Below, in pieces: positions 1 to 10,399 of a stretch of DNA of 35,154 nt (its first letter is position 1; every line of letters starts with the position of its first letter). Source of the stretch: Haplomitrium mnioides (Eukaryota > Marchantiophyta > Haplomitriopsida > Calobryales). The stretch is taken from NCBI GenBank assembly GCA_049999725.1, contig JBNGIS010021109.1, forward strand, positions 1-35,154. Direction: 5' to 3'. Both the position numbers and the translations under genes were made by a program. The notes beneath the pieces were generated by a model. It was not told where the DNA came from. It saw nothing but the letters and a program-made list of their open reading frames with translations, and ran no database searches.

Positions 1-152
1 AATCCATCCTCTTTTTTCTAGACTTAAAGATTAGTTCTAGAGATGTTATATTTTCTCAACTTACAACCAAAAGATATTTTTTTTGTGAATTTATTTGGCA
101 AAGAAGATTTGAGTCGAATAATTCTTAGCAAGTGGAGTTGTGAGAAGAGTGT

Positions 153-370
153 CTATGCTCGTATAGAGTTTGTTGTTTTATATTTCAATTTTAACCTTGT
201 CTACAATCGAATAAAGCAAGAAAATGAATTTGATTCTTGGTGGTGACCTTAGTTTTTCGCAAATCATATGCGCGCATAGGATTTGTTCTTGTTTCTTTTA
301 AAACCAGTCGCGACAACAATCACAACAAGCCATGGTATTGGTGTTGTTGTATTGGTCCTATATGCGCGTA
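153..370 (+). repeat. Upstream copies of the CTATGCGCGCATAG palindrome
   Basis: Three copies of one palindromic motif lie 5' of the transposase-like pseudogene: CTATGCTCGTATAG at 153-166, a perfect TATGCGCGCATA at 267-278, and TATGCGCGTA at 361-370. The first is followed by AGTTTG, as are copies downstream of the pseudogene. Clustered copies on both sides of a transposase-like ORF resemble subterminal repeats of DNA transposons, but that role is inferred. The rest of 1-600 is AT-rich with no recognisable gene. Confidence 0.6.
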
Positions 371-689
371 TGATCACTTGTTGTCTCCACTCATACTAAA
401 TGCTTAGAGGATGTCTTCTGGTATTCTTTGTTTGCAAATCTTGTTTATCTCTATTTGAAATAGATTTTCCTTTTTTCAAATTTGCCTAAAGTTTATTTTT
501 AATCTTTTACAAAGTGTTTCACTTCTAAAAATTCAAACATTTTTCAAGATGACTTGAATGTTTGTGGCACTTGAGGTTATGTTTTGAAGTTACAAGTATC
601 GACATATGTTTTACTGAACTACTTTAATGTCAATCGTGCTTTATCATGATGCAGTCAAATATAATTGCCAATTGTTTCTTCATCGTGAC

Positions 690-2395
690 CAACAAATGAC
701 AAAAGAACAAAACTTGCAAACCATCGAAGAAAATGTTATGCCGATGGTCAAAAATACTTGGGAATTGTCATTGATAGAATGGATATGATGAAAATTGCTA
801 TTCCACACTGGCCTTCACCACCAAAAGACATTGATAAAGATTGTTTTGTGGGTGCACATGTTGTTGGTGCCCTTACATTCAATCATCCTCTTTCTTCGAG
901 GGTCTTTTTAATGTACGGAAACTTGAGAAGTGATTCTAGTTTGACAGCTACTATGCTCAATAAAATATTATGTGACTTTGAAGGCCTGCTGCCTCCAACT
1001 TTGTATCTTCATTTGGACAACACGACACGAGAGAATAAGAATTCTATCATGTTTGGATATCTTAGTCTCCTTATTGCCAAGAATGTTTTTTGAAAAATCA
1101 AAGTGGGATTTCTCATAGTTGTCCATGCTCATGATCAAATCAATCAACTATTCAACTGATTCTCAAAACGTTTAAAATGTGTCAAAGCTTTCACGATTAC
1201 GAGTCTTAGTGAGACGCTTCAATTATCTTATAATCCTAAACCTCATGTGATTCTTTTGTTGGAAACTTGGGATTTCAAAATGTTTCTACAACAACGTCCC
1301 TCTCTAGTTCAAAGGATACATGATATTACTTTCAATCAACAATTTAAGTTCCAATTAAATGATTCCAAGACAAAGATTTGGAGCAAACAGTTTTCAATAG
1401 ATGAATTTTAGCTACATGTGGATGGTATTTGTCAACTCTAGTGCCTACTTGAAGTGGACAGAGAAATTTTGAGTTCAATGTTGATTCCTCTCAAGGCATA
1501 TTCTAAAATCAAATGATCTCAAAAGGAAGCAAGAGAAGTGGATGCTGAGAAAGTGGTATTTTCAATAAGAGACAATATAAGTGAGAACTACTACAAGTTC
1601 TTTACAGATTCTGATATTCAATGGTGGAATCACTTTTTTCCTGACCAACTAGAGATTTTTGCCTACATCATTAAAAAAAAAAGACGAGTACTCGAAGCAG
1701 AATTTACCTTACCACTTTTACAACAGTCAAACACTTGTAAAGATTCTCAAAATACTTCTCTAGATTCTAAGCTTGATGCTCAACAGACAGAAGAAGATAC
1801 TCCGGTACAACAAATACTTTCTACACGTCGAACAATCTATGATGGAGCACTTAGGCCGTGAGAATAGACTCTTTTGCACAATACTTGATTCGAGCATAAA
1901 TTCGGCAATCTATATGAGATGAAAGCTAGAATGTTTATTTGTGTTGTTGCATCTTTGGATCCAAATGGTAGACCATTTTGGGTTGCCAAAGTTCTCAAAG
2001 TTTTGTCATTTGATGGGGAACATCCTCCAAACCCGAAACAAGTACGAATTCAATGGTTTGCTTATTTGGCTGAAGATGCATTTTTTGGACAATACTTCCC
2101 AGAAAAAATAGCAGCAACAAAAGGGAAACGTAAATCCAAGCTACACATTGATGTACTTGATGTGACACAAATCACAATTCTGTCTTTTGACTTTCTTCTT
2201 ACCAAAAAAATCCAATTGAAGAAAACCACTCTAACTACCATTAAAGCAAATCTATTTGAGTATGAAAGACAAAAAGCCCTCAATCTTGAAATGTTTCAAA
2301 GAGATTCAATCACTGTCACTAACACTGAGACAAATCTAGCAAACCTTGATGAATCTTCTAAAGCTAAATCCGAAGAAGTCGAGACAAGTGACTGA
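690..2395 (+). pseudogene. Transposase-like (DUF7869-type) pseudogene with C-terminal accessory domain
   Basis: A single frame reads from about 690 to 2395 with no indel but about eight in-frame stops, near 1091-1093, between 1150 and 1515, and between 1859 and 1890. The N-terminal part reads YLGIVIDRMD, then YLHLDNTTRENKN around 1000-1040, then VVHAHDQINQLF around 1125-1155. I know this order (I-I-D-G-M-D, then L-D-N...E-N-K-N, then G-H-T-H-E-D-I-D) from the uncharacterised RNase-H-like family annotated as DUF7869, which behaves like a transposable-element protein. Here the G of IDGMD is R and the H-T-H-E-D-I-D block is degraded. The tail from 1919 contains RPFWVAKVLKV and VRIQWFAY, matching the small C-terminal domain of this family, followed by a polar end. 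The true start is unclear; the upstream part (640-740) may be frameshifted. Family membership is from memory, not a search. Confidence 0.6.
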
Positions 2396-2902
2396 AGTTA
2401 TTCAAGAATTTTATTCTATATTTTGTATTTTCAAGTATATTGTAACTTAAGATTATTATTTTAAAAAGTACTTGAGAATCTTTTGAAACAACTTGTTGAA
2501 TTTTTCTGCCAACTTCAACTTTTTACTGTAAATAATTCCAAGTTGAATGTTATTCTCTCTAAATGAAATCTAAATCTTTAGTTAGCATTTTTATTTGCTT
2601 TGTAAAAATATTTTCTTCTCCTAAATGTAAGTATTTTGTTTCCAACTTTATTGTTTTCTAGAAGAGTATAAGGTTATTGTCTCATTAAAGCATTTGCCCA
2701 AATTGACTAATTATTTTTTTCTTATTAGGATTTTGATGTTCAACTTAAAGCATGTAGCACTATTTGACTCAGATGTAGAGCTTTGCACCTAGTTTTACAT
2801 TTAGATTCCAAATTAGATATCGAAATCTTTTACGTGTGTAGAGTTTGTTGCAAAAAATAGAATGTTTACAGTTTGTATCCTCGGTTGTAGAAGTGTGAAC
2901 CA
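2396..2902. other. AT-rich stretch, no gene
   Basis: This AT-rich DNA lies between the transposase-like pseudogene and the palindrome array. I see no coding potential, RNA gene or terminal inverted repeat. It may be the 3' untranslated or internal part of the transposon. Confidence 0.5.
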
Positions 2903-3213
2903 TATACGAGCATAGACTTTGATTCACAAGTGAAACGTACAGCATACACAAGCTCTTCTACGGAACCTAAAACTTAGGTTCTTGTCAGTCTTTGTTGTGG
3001 AATGTTCAGATGGTGAGTTCGGATTCCTATGCTTGCATAGACTTTAGGGTGGAGTGTCCACTTGTTGAGCTTAGACTCCTAAGCGCATAGAGACTTTGGG
3101 GTGGAGTGTTCAGATGTTAAGCTTGCATTCCTATGCGCGCATAGAGACTTTGGGGTGGAGTGTTCAGATGTTAAGCTTGCATTCCTATGCGCGCATAGAT
3201 TTTGAGGTGGAAG
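2903..3213 (+). repeat. Tandem array of ~54-bp units carrying the palindromic motif
   Basis: Two identical 54-bp units lie at 3091-3144 and 3145-3198. Each starts AGACTTTGGGGTGGAG and ends in CTATGCGCGCATAG. Degenerate units precede them, with motif copies at 2903-2915, 3027-3040 and 3079-3090. The identical adjacent pair implies a recent unit duplication. A short ORF through the array (MLSLHSYARI repeated) is only a product of the repeat. Confidence 0.8.
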
Positions 3214-4085
3214 TCAAAGCCTTTGACAAGTTCTACTTCTCATATACAACCCTCAAGCTTCTTCATACAAAGACTACTGATTACAACTTTGTTTGTACAC
3301 AAGTCATAGACTTTTTTGTAGATCTTGAGAACTTTTTTAGGTTAAATCAAGTCTAAAACTTGGAGATGTTTCTTGTTTACAATCTTAATTCAATCTCATT
3401 AGCTATTGCTTTTTTGATTCTGAACTATGATACGTTTGTGTATATGCTTCATTGAATTATAAAATATTTTTAAATGCTTTAACCTTTTTCAAAGCCCACG
3501 TTAACTTTTGATTGCATGAATTTCCAACTACAAGTGAAAGCTTCATTCTTTCTTGAACTTTAAAATAAAGCTCCTAAATCCATGGAGTGTTTCGTTTTCT
3601 TCGTTTTTGTGTTTACAATTGCAAACTCATTCCCTTGACTTCTAGTCCCCTTGAGCTTTTTCTTTATGTTTTCTAAAATTTTTCCAAGAAACAAGTTTGA
3701 AAGAGCACCATGTCTACGCGCGCTTAGAGTTTATGTAATCAAACATATTTCAAAATAGTTTCTTGCAACGTGTATTTCAACTTTTGGGCTTACAATTGTA
3801 ATCAATGATAAATGCAATTTTTTGGTGAAAACTTACCATGATTTTTATACTTTTCATCAAATTCTAGTTTTCCAATATTTTCATAAAAACTAATAATATT
3901 GATTGATTTTGCATAATGAAATTGACTCTCGCTCTATCATACTTGTTGAAATGGCCAAAAAATTCACGTACTTAAAAAAAAAAAAAACCTCGTTTATTTA
4001 TGTTTTCTGAATTCAAAAGTCACAATTTTTCCCAAGAAAAAATTTCTTGTTTTGAGTAGCTTGTTCTTGGTTCAAAGTAGTTGCT
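3214..4085. other. AT-rich stretch with one more palindrome copy
   Basis: No gene is seen. A further motif copy, CTACGCGCGCTTAG, sits at 3714-3727 and is again followed by AGTTT. A short poly-A run lies near 3975. The DUF7869-type element probably ends somewhere here, but no terminal inverted repeat could be identified by eye. Confidence 0.45.
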
Positions 4086-5120
4086 GCTATTGATGATTTG
4101 TTAGATCAATTGAGTGATGCACATTTTAATTTAAAGTTGGATCTTTGAAGTGGCTATTGGGAAATTCCTATCAAACTAGGTGATATAAAAAAAGATAGCT
4201 TTTTGCACAAGATATGGTTAGTTTGAGTGGAAAGTTCTTACATTTGGTCTAACTAATGCCTTTGTTATATTCATGAATCAAATACATGCAGCTTTTGATG
4301 GGCTATTGGATAAGTCAATTTTGGTAATTTTTTATGATATCCTTATTTTTAGTAAAACTGGAGTTGAACATTGCAATCATCTCAAAGAAGTATTGCAAAG
4401 TTTGCGCAATTAGAAGTTTTATTGCAAGAGGTCCAAGTGTGAATTCAGAAGCAAGAGGTTACTTGTCTAGGGTATAAGATGTTCGTGAATGGTATTAAGA
4501 TGGAGGAAGAGAAAATTAAGGCTATTGCAAAGTGACCAACACCAAAGGAGGAAAAGAACATTAGAGCCTTCAATGGATTGGCAAGCTTTTATTGACCGTT
4601 CATCCATCATTGTGCACAAATTGTTGCACCACTTACAAATGTGTTAGGCAAAGATGTCAAGTTTTAATGGACCACCAAAGAGCAAACGGTGTTTAAACAA
4701 CTCAAAGATGCAATCTTGTCTTGTCTTATCCTACAACCATATGATCCAATAACATGTTGTATAGTTGATTTTGATGCTTATAGTTTTGCTATTAGAGCAA
4801 TTTTACAACAAGAGTTTGAAGATGGACTTCTTCTAGTTGCCTTCATGTCATGTTGATTAAATGCAGTGGAGATAAATTATTCTACAAGGGATTGCGAGCA
4901 ACTAGCAATAGTTTTTGCTATCAAAGTGTGAAGACACCATCTTTTAGGAAAATATATACTTATATGCACTGATCACAAGCCATTGTTACAATCAATTCAC
5001 TTGGAAAATATGACAAGTTGTTATAATTGGTGGGAAAATCAATTACAACTCTTGGATATCAATTTAGAGTTCAAATTGAGAAGGTATCTTACCATTCCAG
5101 ATGCATTGTTGTCGGCCCTA
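4086..5120 (+). pseudogene. Ty3/gypsy reverse transcriptase-RNase H pseudogene
   Basis: Translated across two or three frames, this matches Ty3/gypsy pol. It opens with AIDDLLDQLSDAHFNLKLDL and has FEWKVLTFGLTNAF near 4215-4265, where P and E/F positions of the usual LTNAPxxF have drifted. The catalytic box reads VIFYDILIF (about 4320-4350), so the first Asp of the D-D pair is Tyr. RSKCEF, the KxxPTPK block, LASFY and LTNVLGKDVKF follow. RNase H is visible as STRDCEQLAIVFAI, then TDHKPLLQSI (about 4970-4995), then IPDALLSAL near 5095. Many stops (TGA/TAG/TAA) and frameshifts make it dead. No protease, integrase or LTR is attached, so it is a fragment, deleted after RNase H. Confidence 0.85.
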
Positions 5121-5706
5121 CCGTTGGGGTGCTATGCTGAAAACACAACCCCACGTCGTTGCAAGCGTTGAAATAAGGGTTTTTGGGATACTTCTTGTGG
5201 GAGGGACCCACACTTTGTCGATTTGAGCATTTTAGGAGGGTGTTGGTCTGGTTTGAATTCAGGTTTGTGCACTCCTCTTTGGTTTCCTAATCACTTGTAG
5301 CTGGTCCAGGTCTGTGTTAGGTTTAGAACAGAGTTTTGAAATACCGAAAAGGAGTTCTTACTCCACTTTATTCTTGCTCACAGCCAAGTGGAGGTGGCTG
5401 GTCTTTGGAGTACAGGTATACAGTTATGTCCCCTCCTTGGAACCAGGTCCAGCTCTGTAATTGCAGAGTTCCAGCAACTGAAACCTGTCCCTATCCCTCA
5501 CTCTTACTCACTCCTATGCTGAAATTGATTACCAAAAACATAATTTTGAATTTATGCTAATAAACGACAGCCTAATTTCTCTAGCAATGTTCTGAATATT
5601 TCCACAAGCCTTTCCTAAACTTATTTACAGAATCCAGAATATCTACATGCTGAAATTGCATAGCCAAAGACCACAAAACCAAAAAGAACCTTGGTACGGC
5701 ATTACC

Positions 5707-5726
5707 AATTCCTGAAATCAGGAATT
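5707..5726. repeat. Perfect inverted repeat (9-bp arms, 2-bp loop)
   Basis: The sequence AATTCCTGA-AA-TCAGGAATT has fully complementary arms. There is no T-run after it and no neighbouring gene, so a terminator or regulatory role is not supported. Confidence 0.5.
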
Positions 5727-6226
5727 TGAGTTATCTGGATGTCCCCTCTTCCAATTGGTGTTGCCCTTGGATTACTGGTGGCTGGAAGTCCTCCCTCGAT
5801 TGTTCTGGTCCTTCTTGCTGCCCCAACAAATTGCTCCTTTGCTGAAATCAGTCGCTGATCTTCAGATCAGTTGGCTCCTCCACCTTCCACTATCCTAAAA
5901 TTATTGTCGATTGCCCTTGATTGCTGGCTGCCCCCTCTTTCACACCACCTCCTTGCCTACACACACATTCAAACGAGAAGGTTTGACTTCTGCCCCACAA
6001 AAGGTGTCTGTTCTGACTCCCTTGTCAGAGAGGTGCTCCTCTCAAACACCGGTTGTACCCACTCCACCTTGCTGCCCGATTTCGCCTCCTTACTCTTCCC
6101 TTGGGAGCATGTCTCACCAGGACTCTTCAGGCCTCATGAAATGTCACCAGAATAAAATTTTGGCTTGGATTGCCCTAGCATATCCTTCACTCAGTCACTC
6201 TTGAGCTCACCCTCCCTGGCTCCAGA

Positions 6227-6254
6227 GGGGGGGGGGGGGGGGGGGGGGGGGGGG
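6227..6254 (+). repeat. 28-base poly-G run
   Basis: An uninterrupted run of 28 G follows CTCCAGA and ends at TTCCTCCC. Such a run can form a G-quadruplex. It is also a typical place for sequencing and assembly errors, so its length should be treated as uncertain. Confidence 0.9.
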
Positions 6255-7203
6255 TTCCTCCCAAGCAAGATAGTAGTTTGAAATTTGCAAGTACAACTGC
6301 TGAAGAAGTGAAATAATGCACAATAGAATGTTGAGGAGTGAGTCTCCTTCACCAACCACAGCCCTTCGCTCTTCCACTGGAAGTCACCTCACTGGCCAAG
6401 TCTCCTTGGACAAAACCACGCTCGCCTTGTCCCTCGTACGTTCTCAGCCCTCGCTCCTTCGCTTGTTTCCAACCCGATGAAAAAAAAAAAACAACAACAA
6501 CCAAAGGATGCCAACAGTGATCTCCTCGTCAAAGGGTATACCCCCAAGGCAAAAGGTAATGGGAACCTCATTTAATGCACTATGACTTTTTGTTTTGGCG
6601 CTCGTCCCTGCAACTAACCTTAACCCTATTATTAGTCGGAGTTAACTAATATAATAGTCATAATTTGAAGGCTCCAACCTTTCCGCCAAACTACTTAGCT
6701 AATTTTAGCAAGTCTTTTTCCCTTAACACACTTAAAAACTCCCTTTAACTAAATTAAACACCAATTTTAGTTTGAGCCCTAGTTGAAATCTTCTCCCAAG
6801 TTGTGGCATCTAAATCTTCCCTAAGCTAAAATTAGTGGTAAGTCCAAAGAGCTCTTTTCACTTCAATGCTTTTGTAGATTTCTTTGGCTTTCTTGTCTTT
6901 TAAATCCTTAAACTTAATAAGAAATTTCATTTGTCCTCTTTTATTTTTAGTCCCTTTAAGAGTAGCTCTCCACGTCTTCATAAGTTACTGTTTGGATAAG
7001 CGTTGTGCCAACCTTAGTTAGCGTGTCAATCAGAATGGCTTGCATTTTATCATAGATCTCTGGACAACGACCCATGTAGTCAGGCAACACATAGCTCTAT
7101 TCCTTTGCTATGCGCTAGAAGCTATACATATCCTCTACCTAATCAACCACTGCCAATTAGTTCCCAAGGTCTTCCTCTTTTATGTTAGGAAGCTGATCTT
7201 CCG

Positions 7204-7258
7204 CCTTGTGCATTTCATTCTGCTTTGTGCATTTCATTCCGCTTTGTGCATTTCAGCA
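7204..7258 (+). repeat. Three-copy ~18-bp tandem repeat
   Basis: The unit CTTTGTGCATTTCATTC occurs three times head to tail, and the last copy diverges into CAGCAAC. It explains the repeated MCISF peptides in short ORFs here. Confidence 0.75.
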
Positions 7259-8323
7259 ACAAAACTTCCCCATGCCTCACTCCTGGTGTAAGCTGGGCTG
7301 TGAACGTGGTCTTCTTCACAGCTCACCCACTTCGAGCAGGGGAATTGATTTGCATGGTGGCCTTTTCTACTCGCGTTCCAGCCATTTCCTCCTCGTCTTC
7401 AATTACCTCTCTCAATTTTGTGTTGGAAAGGCTTCCTCTAGCTCAACTCTCTCACAATTCCGCTCTTCTCTCTACTCTACTTGCAATCGTTGGATGAATC
7501 AAATGGATCCTACCACGGATCTCTCTTGTTTGAATTTTGCTCGTGTAGTCCTCTAGCCTCTCAATTTGATTTATGTGGTTTCCTCCTTGCATGCTTCATT
7601 CATCCCTAGATGTAGCCCGTGCATTCGACCTGCTTGTGAAATTTTCTAGCCCCCATGTTCAATTCATTCCTTTGCAATCTACCTGGAAATGTCCTCCAGT
7701 GTCTGGTGACCTGCTCGCGATCTACTAGTCCTCCCCTTGGTCAATCTGCTCGCGAAATCCCCGCTCGCATTCTCAATTGTACCTCCCTTCATGAGGTTGT
7801 GATCTGTTTGTCCCCCCGTCAAGCGAATTTTTCCTCCTCACCCAGCAAATTTTCTAGCCTCTTACCTCCAGCCTCATGAAGTTCTTCCTACTCACCTCCT
7901 TTCTGTTTGCATTCTGGCTGATTGATTAGGCTGAACGATCAGCCTCCTTGTTTGATTTTTGCTGACTTCTGCTCTGATTTCTCCCTCCCTACTCGCGTAA
8001 TTCCTTCCTCTTGCTCACTTAAATTCTCCCTCTTTATCCATCAATTCTTCCACCTCCATCTTGATTGCATCTGCCCTTGCCAAAATCCTCTCCTCCCAAC
8101 AAATTTTTGTCCTCTTGCGACATTCCTCCTTGCACATTCTTGGCAAAAAATCCTTATTGCTTTCCTCGTGGCCTCTATCATGCTCGATCGTCCAGCCTCC
8201 AGCCTTGATTCATCTGGCTCCTCCTCAAATTACCTTCCTCCTCCTCGTCCATTATCCTTGCTTGAATCATGGCTGAGCGATTAGTTTCCTTGCATCCTCC
8301 TCAAATTCCTCCCTTGCGGGCTT

Positions 8324-8387
8324 GTTGCTTGCCTCCATGATCCTTCATGCTCGATGTTGCTTGCCTCCCTGCTCCTTCATGCTCAAT
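8324..8387 (+). repeat. 32-bp tandem duplication
   Basis: Two adjacent 32-bp units begin GTTGCTTGCCTCC and end TTCATGCTCRAT. They differ at a few positions. They lie just outside the 3' end of element A. Confidence 0.75.
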
Positions 8388-8427
8388 CAATCAAGCTAAT
8401 CAATTCATCTGTGCGTGGTGACGGCAT

Positions 8428-8485
8428 AAGGAGGAAGAAAAAAAGAAAGAAGAAGGAAAAAGAAAAAAGAGGAGAAGAAAGGAAA
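8428..8485 (+). repeat. 58-nt homopurine tract
   Basis: An unbroken run of A and G (AAGGAGGAAGAAA... type) abuts the outer edge of element A's 3' LTR remnant. Mirror-like purine tracts of this length can adopt triplex structures. No function is implied here. Confidence 0.8.
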
Positions 8486-8492
8486 TAAAATA

Positions 8493-9040
8493 AAGATATG
8501 TTATCACATGAGCACCGCACGCATACACACGGGAGTCTCCAAGACAAATGAGTAGAATTATTAGGTCGAGTATATATATATATATAACACTCTCCTTTGG
8601 TTGATTCTTCTTCTAATAATTAGCCACAATTAGGGCTATATACTATGTGAGTCCAAATCCTATTCTATGTGTGGTCTCATTGAAAACCTCCCGCTTTCTT
8701 CCGAGAGAAAGAGTGCCACGACATAATTGATTGGTAATAATAAAAATATGATGATAGTGTGTGGAATGTTGTAAATAACACAAACATCAAAATGTCGCTT
8801 TAATGGTAAAGCCAATATCTGGTGTTGTTGCGTCCTTATAGTTGCATTGTTGCATCGTGTGTACTTATATCCTAGAGATGTGTCTAAAAAAGTGATGTCA
8901 ACCTCAAAAGCTAAGAGGTTAGTCAACTTTTGCTATAAAACTTTGCCTGTCATTACATGTATGACATTTTAGATAGATTAGATAATGTTCAAAATAAATT
9001 ATTGAATATGCAATCCTTGATGTTCATGACTAAAGGTTTG
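8493..9040 (-). repeat. Element A 3' LTR remnant
   Basis: The segment 8500-8590 matches, in the same orientation, the LTR piece at 14678-14738 and, inverted, element B's LTR at 14901-14998. A TATA-like run lies at 8570-8586. The part towards 9040 is assigned as U3 only because it lies between the LTR match and the RNase H stop; no second copy of this part survives in the window to confirm it. Confidence 0.6.
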
Positions 9041-9062
9041 AGAGAAAAAAAAATATAAGCAA

Positions 9063-9826
9063 TCATTGTTTGTTGTTATGTTGCAATTCAAATAGTCTTT
9101 GTAAACCAAGCCCTTGAGTATGTGCAATGTGTAGGGCAGGTGGAAGTGGTTTAGTGAAGATATCTACTATGCTATCCTTGCTTGCTATCCATTGGACATT
9201 TATCTTGTCACTATGTGGCTCATGGGTGTAAAAGAATTTAGGAGCAATGTGTTTAATCATGTCACATTTGATAAAACCTTGAGCAATTTGGTTGACGCAT
9301 GGTCGATTGCCCTCGTATATTACTGTAGGGGATCAAAGTGGAGGTTGGTCAAGGTAGTTGCAATTGTCTATTTGGTGCTTTTCTATGAGATAGCAGTGCT
9401 TCCTTTAAGGAAGACATATCTTGTTTGAGACTTTGCGTCATCAAGATCAGATAAATATCCAACATCGGCATAACCGATAATATCATTTGTTGCATTTCTG
9501 GGGAAGAAGTGCCCCATGTCCTTTGTACCTTTCAAGTATTTGAAAATGCGTTTGAGCCCATTCCAGTGGCGAATGGTGAGATGGGAGTTGTGCCTTACGA
9601 GCATGTTTACTACAAAAGATATATCATGTTTGGTCTGATTTGCAAGGTACATAAGAGCTCCGATTGCCAAGAGATATGGTTTATCTGATCCCAGAGTTGG
9701 TTCATGTTCCTTTCGCTTTCCAAACATGTCCTTGGTTGGGTCCAAAGATCTCATTTCCATGAGAGTGGTTGTGGGATGAGCATTGTCCATATTGAATTGT
9801 TTGAGAATCTTGGCCTGTAAAGACAT
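9063..9826 (-). pseudogene. Element A: RT C-terminal part and RNase H (copia pol 3' end)
   Basis: Minus-strand translation from 9826 gives the RT thumb/connection segment with AIGALMYLANQTKHDISF (canonical A-N-x-T-R-P-D-I-A-F) and HWNGLKRIFKYLKGTKDMG. The RNase H start IGYADVGYLSDLDDAKSQTRYVF follows, then a gap and the RNase H end IKHIAPKFFYTHEP...IFTKPLP, stopping at 9063. RNase H normally has D-E-D-D catalysis; the first Asp (YAD) is kept, while the central Glu block between 9383 and 9260 is lost to frameshifts. The YVDD palm is absent because sequence 5' of 9826 is unrelated. It cannot encode an active enzyme. Confidence 0.85.
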
Positions 9827-10399
9827 GAGGCGGATACATGGCTTCTTCTATGTTTAAAATTCATGGCATAGTAGTTGGGGTATTTGGAGGAAGGATGTGG
9901 AGGATTTCAAGGACATTGGAGGAAATATGGTTTTTTCGGTTTTTAGCAAAATCTGTACAGACTTAATTATGTTATTATTAGATGCATGTTAAAGCTGATA
10001 TTTCATAGGTAAATAATTTATGTCAAATTTTATTAGTGAAAATTTACAGAAGTGAAAAATCTGTTGTAAACAAGGAGTTATAATCGGTCAAAGATAAAAT
10101 AGAACTATGCAGAAAAGTCAAAACAGAGAGTATTTTAATAACAGAAAATACAAATATTATTATATGGGTAGAAATCTTATTTAACAAGCTTTCCAACAAG
10201 GTATAGTACATGCAATTTGGATCAGTATCAAGGATTTTAGAGAGATTCTTCTAGAAGGACTAAAAAGTAGAAAAGACAAGAAAAACTACTTTAATCTTTG
10301 ACTTGCTCTTGAGGGAATCTCGAAATATGAAAGTAGCTTTTGTAGTTAGGTAAAAATTAAAGGAAATAGCTGATTAGGTCAAATGTTTGGTCAAGGGTG
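9827..10399. other. AT-rich DNA in place of element A's RT core
   Basis: Where the fingers and palm of RT should be, the sequence is AT-rich with no copia similarity on either strand. The linker ends near 10400 and the RT thumb starts at 9826. Either an insertion accompanied by deletion or a fill-in repair would explain this. No terminal repeats of an insert are visible. Confidence 0.6.

Larger units (their letters stand above)
5121..8492. other. Gene-free pyrimidine-rich region
   Basis: About 3.3 kb without a recognisable gene. From 5850 to 8400 the plus strand is rich in C/T runs (CCTCC, CTTCCTC), which opens many overlapping low-complexity ORFs that encode nothing recognisable. It holds a hairpin, a poly-G run, two small tandem repeats and a homopurine tract, listed separately. 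It could be the untranslated leader or LTR of an unrecognised element, or a degraded spacer. Confidence 0.5.

Noticed and set aside
5336-8284. Many short plus-strand ORFs (for example 5871-6155, 7206-7556, 7922-8284)
   Set aside because: They overlap in different frames, come from pyrimidine-rich composition, are Ser/Pro/Leu-rich and show no domain or shared start context.
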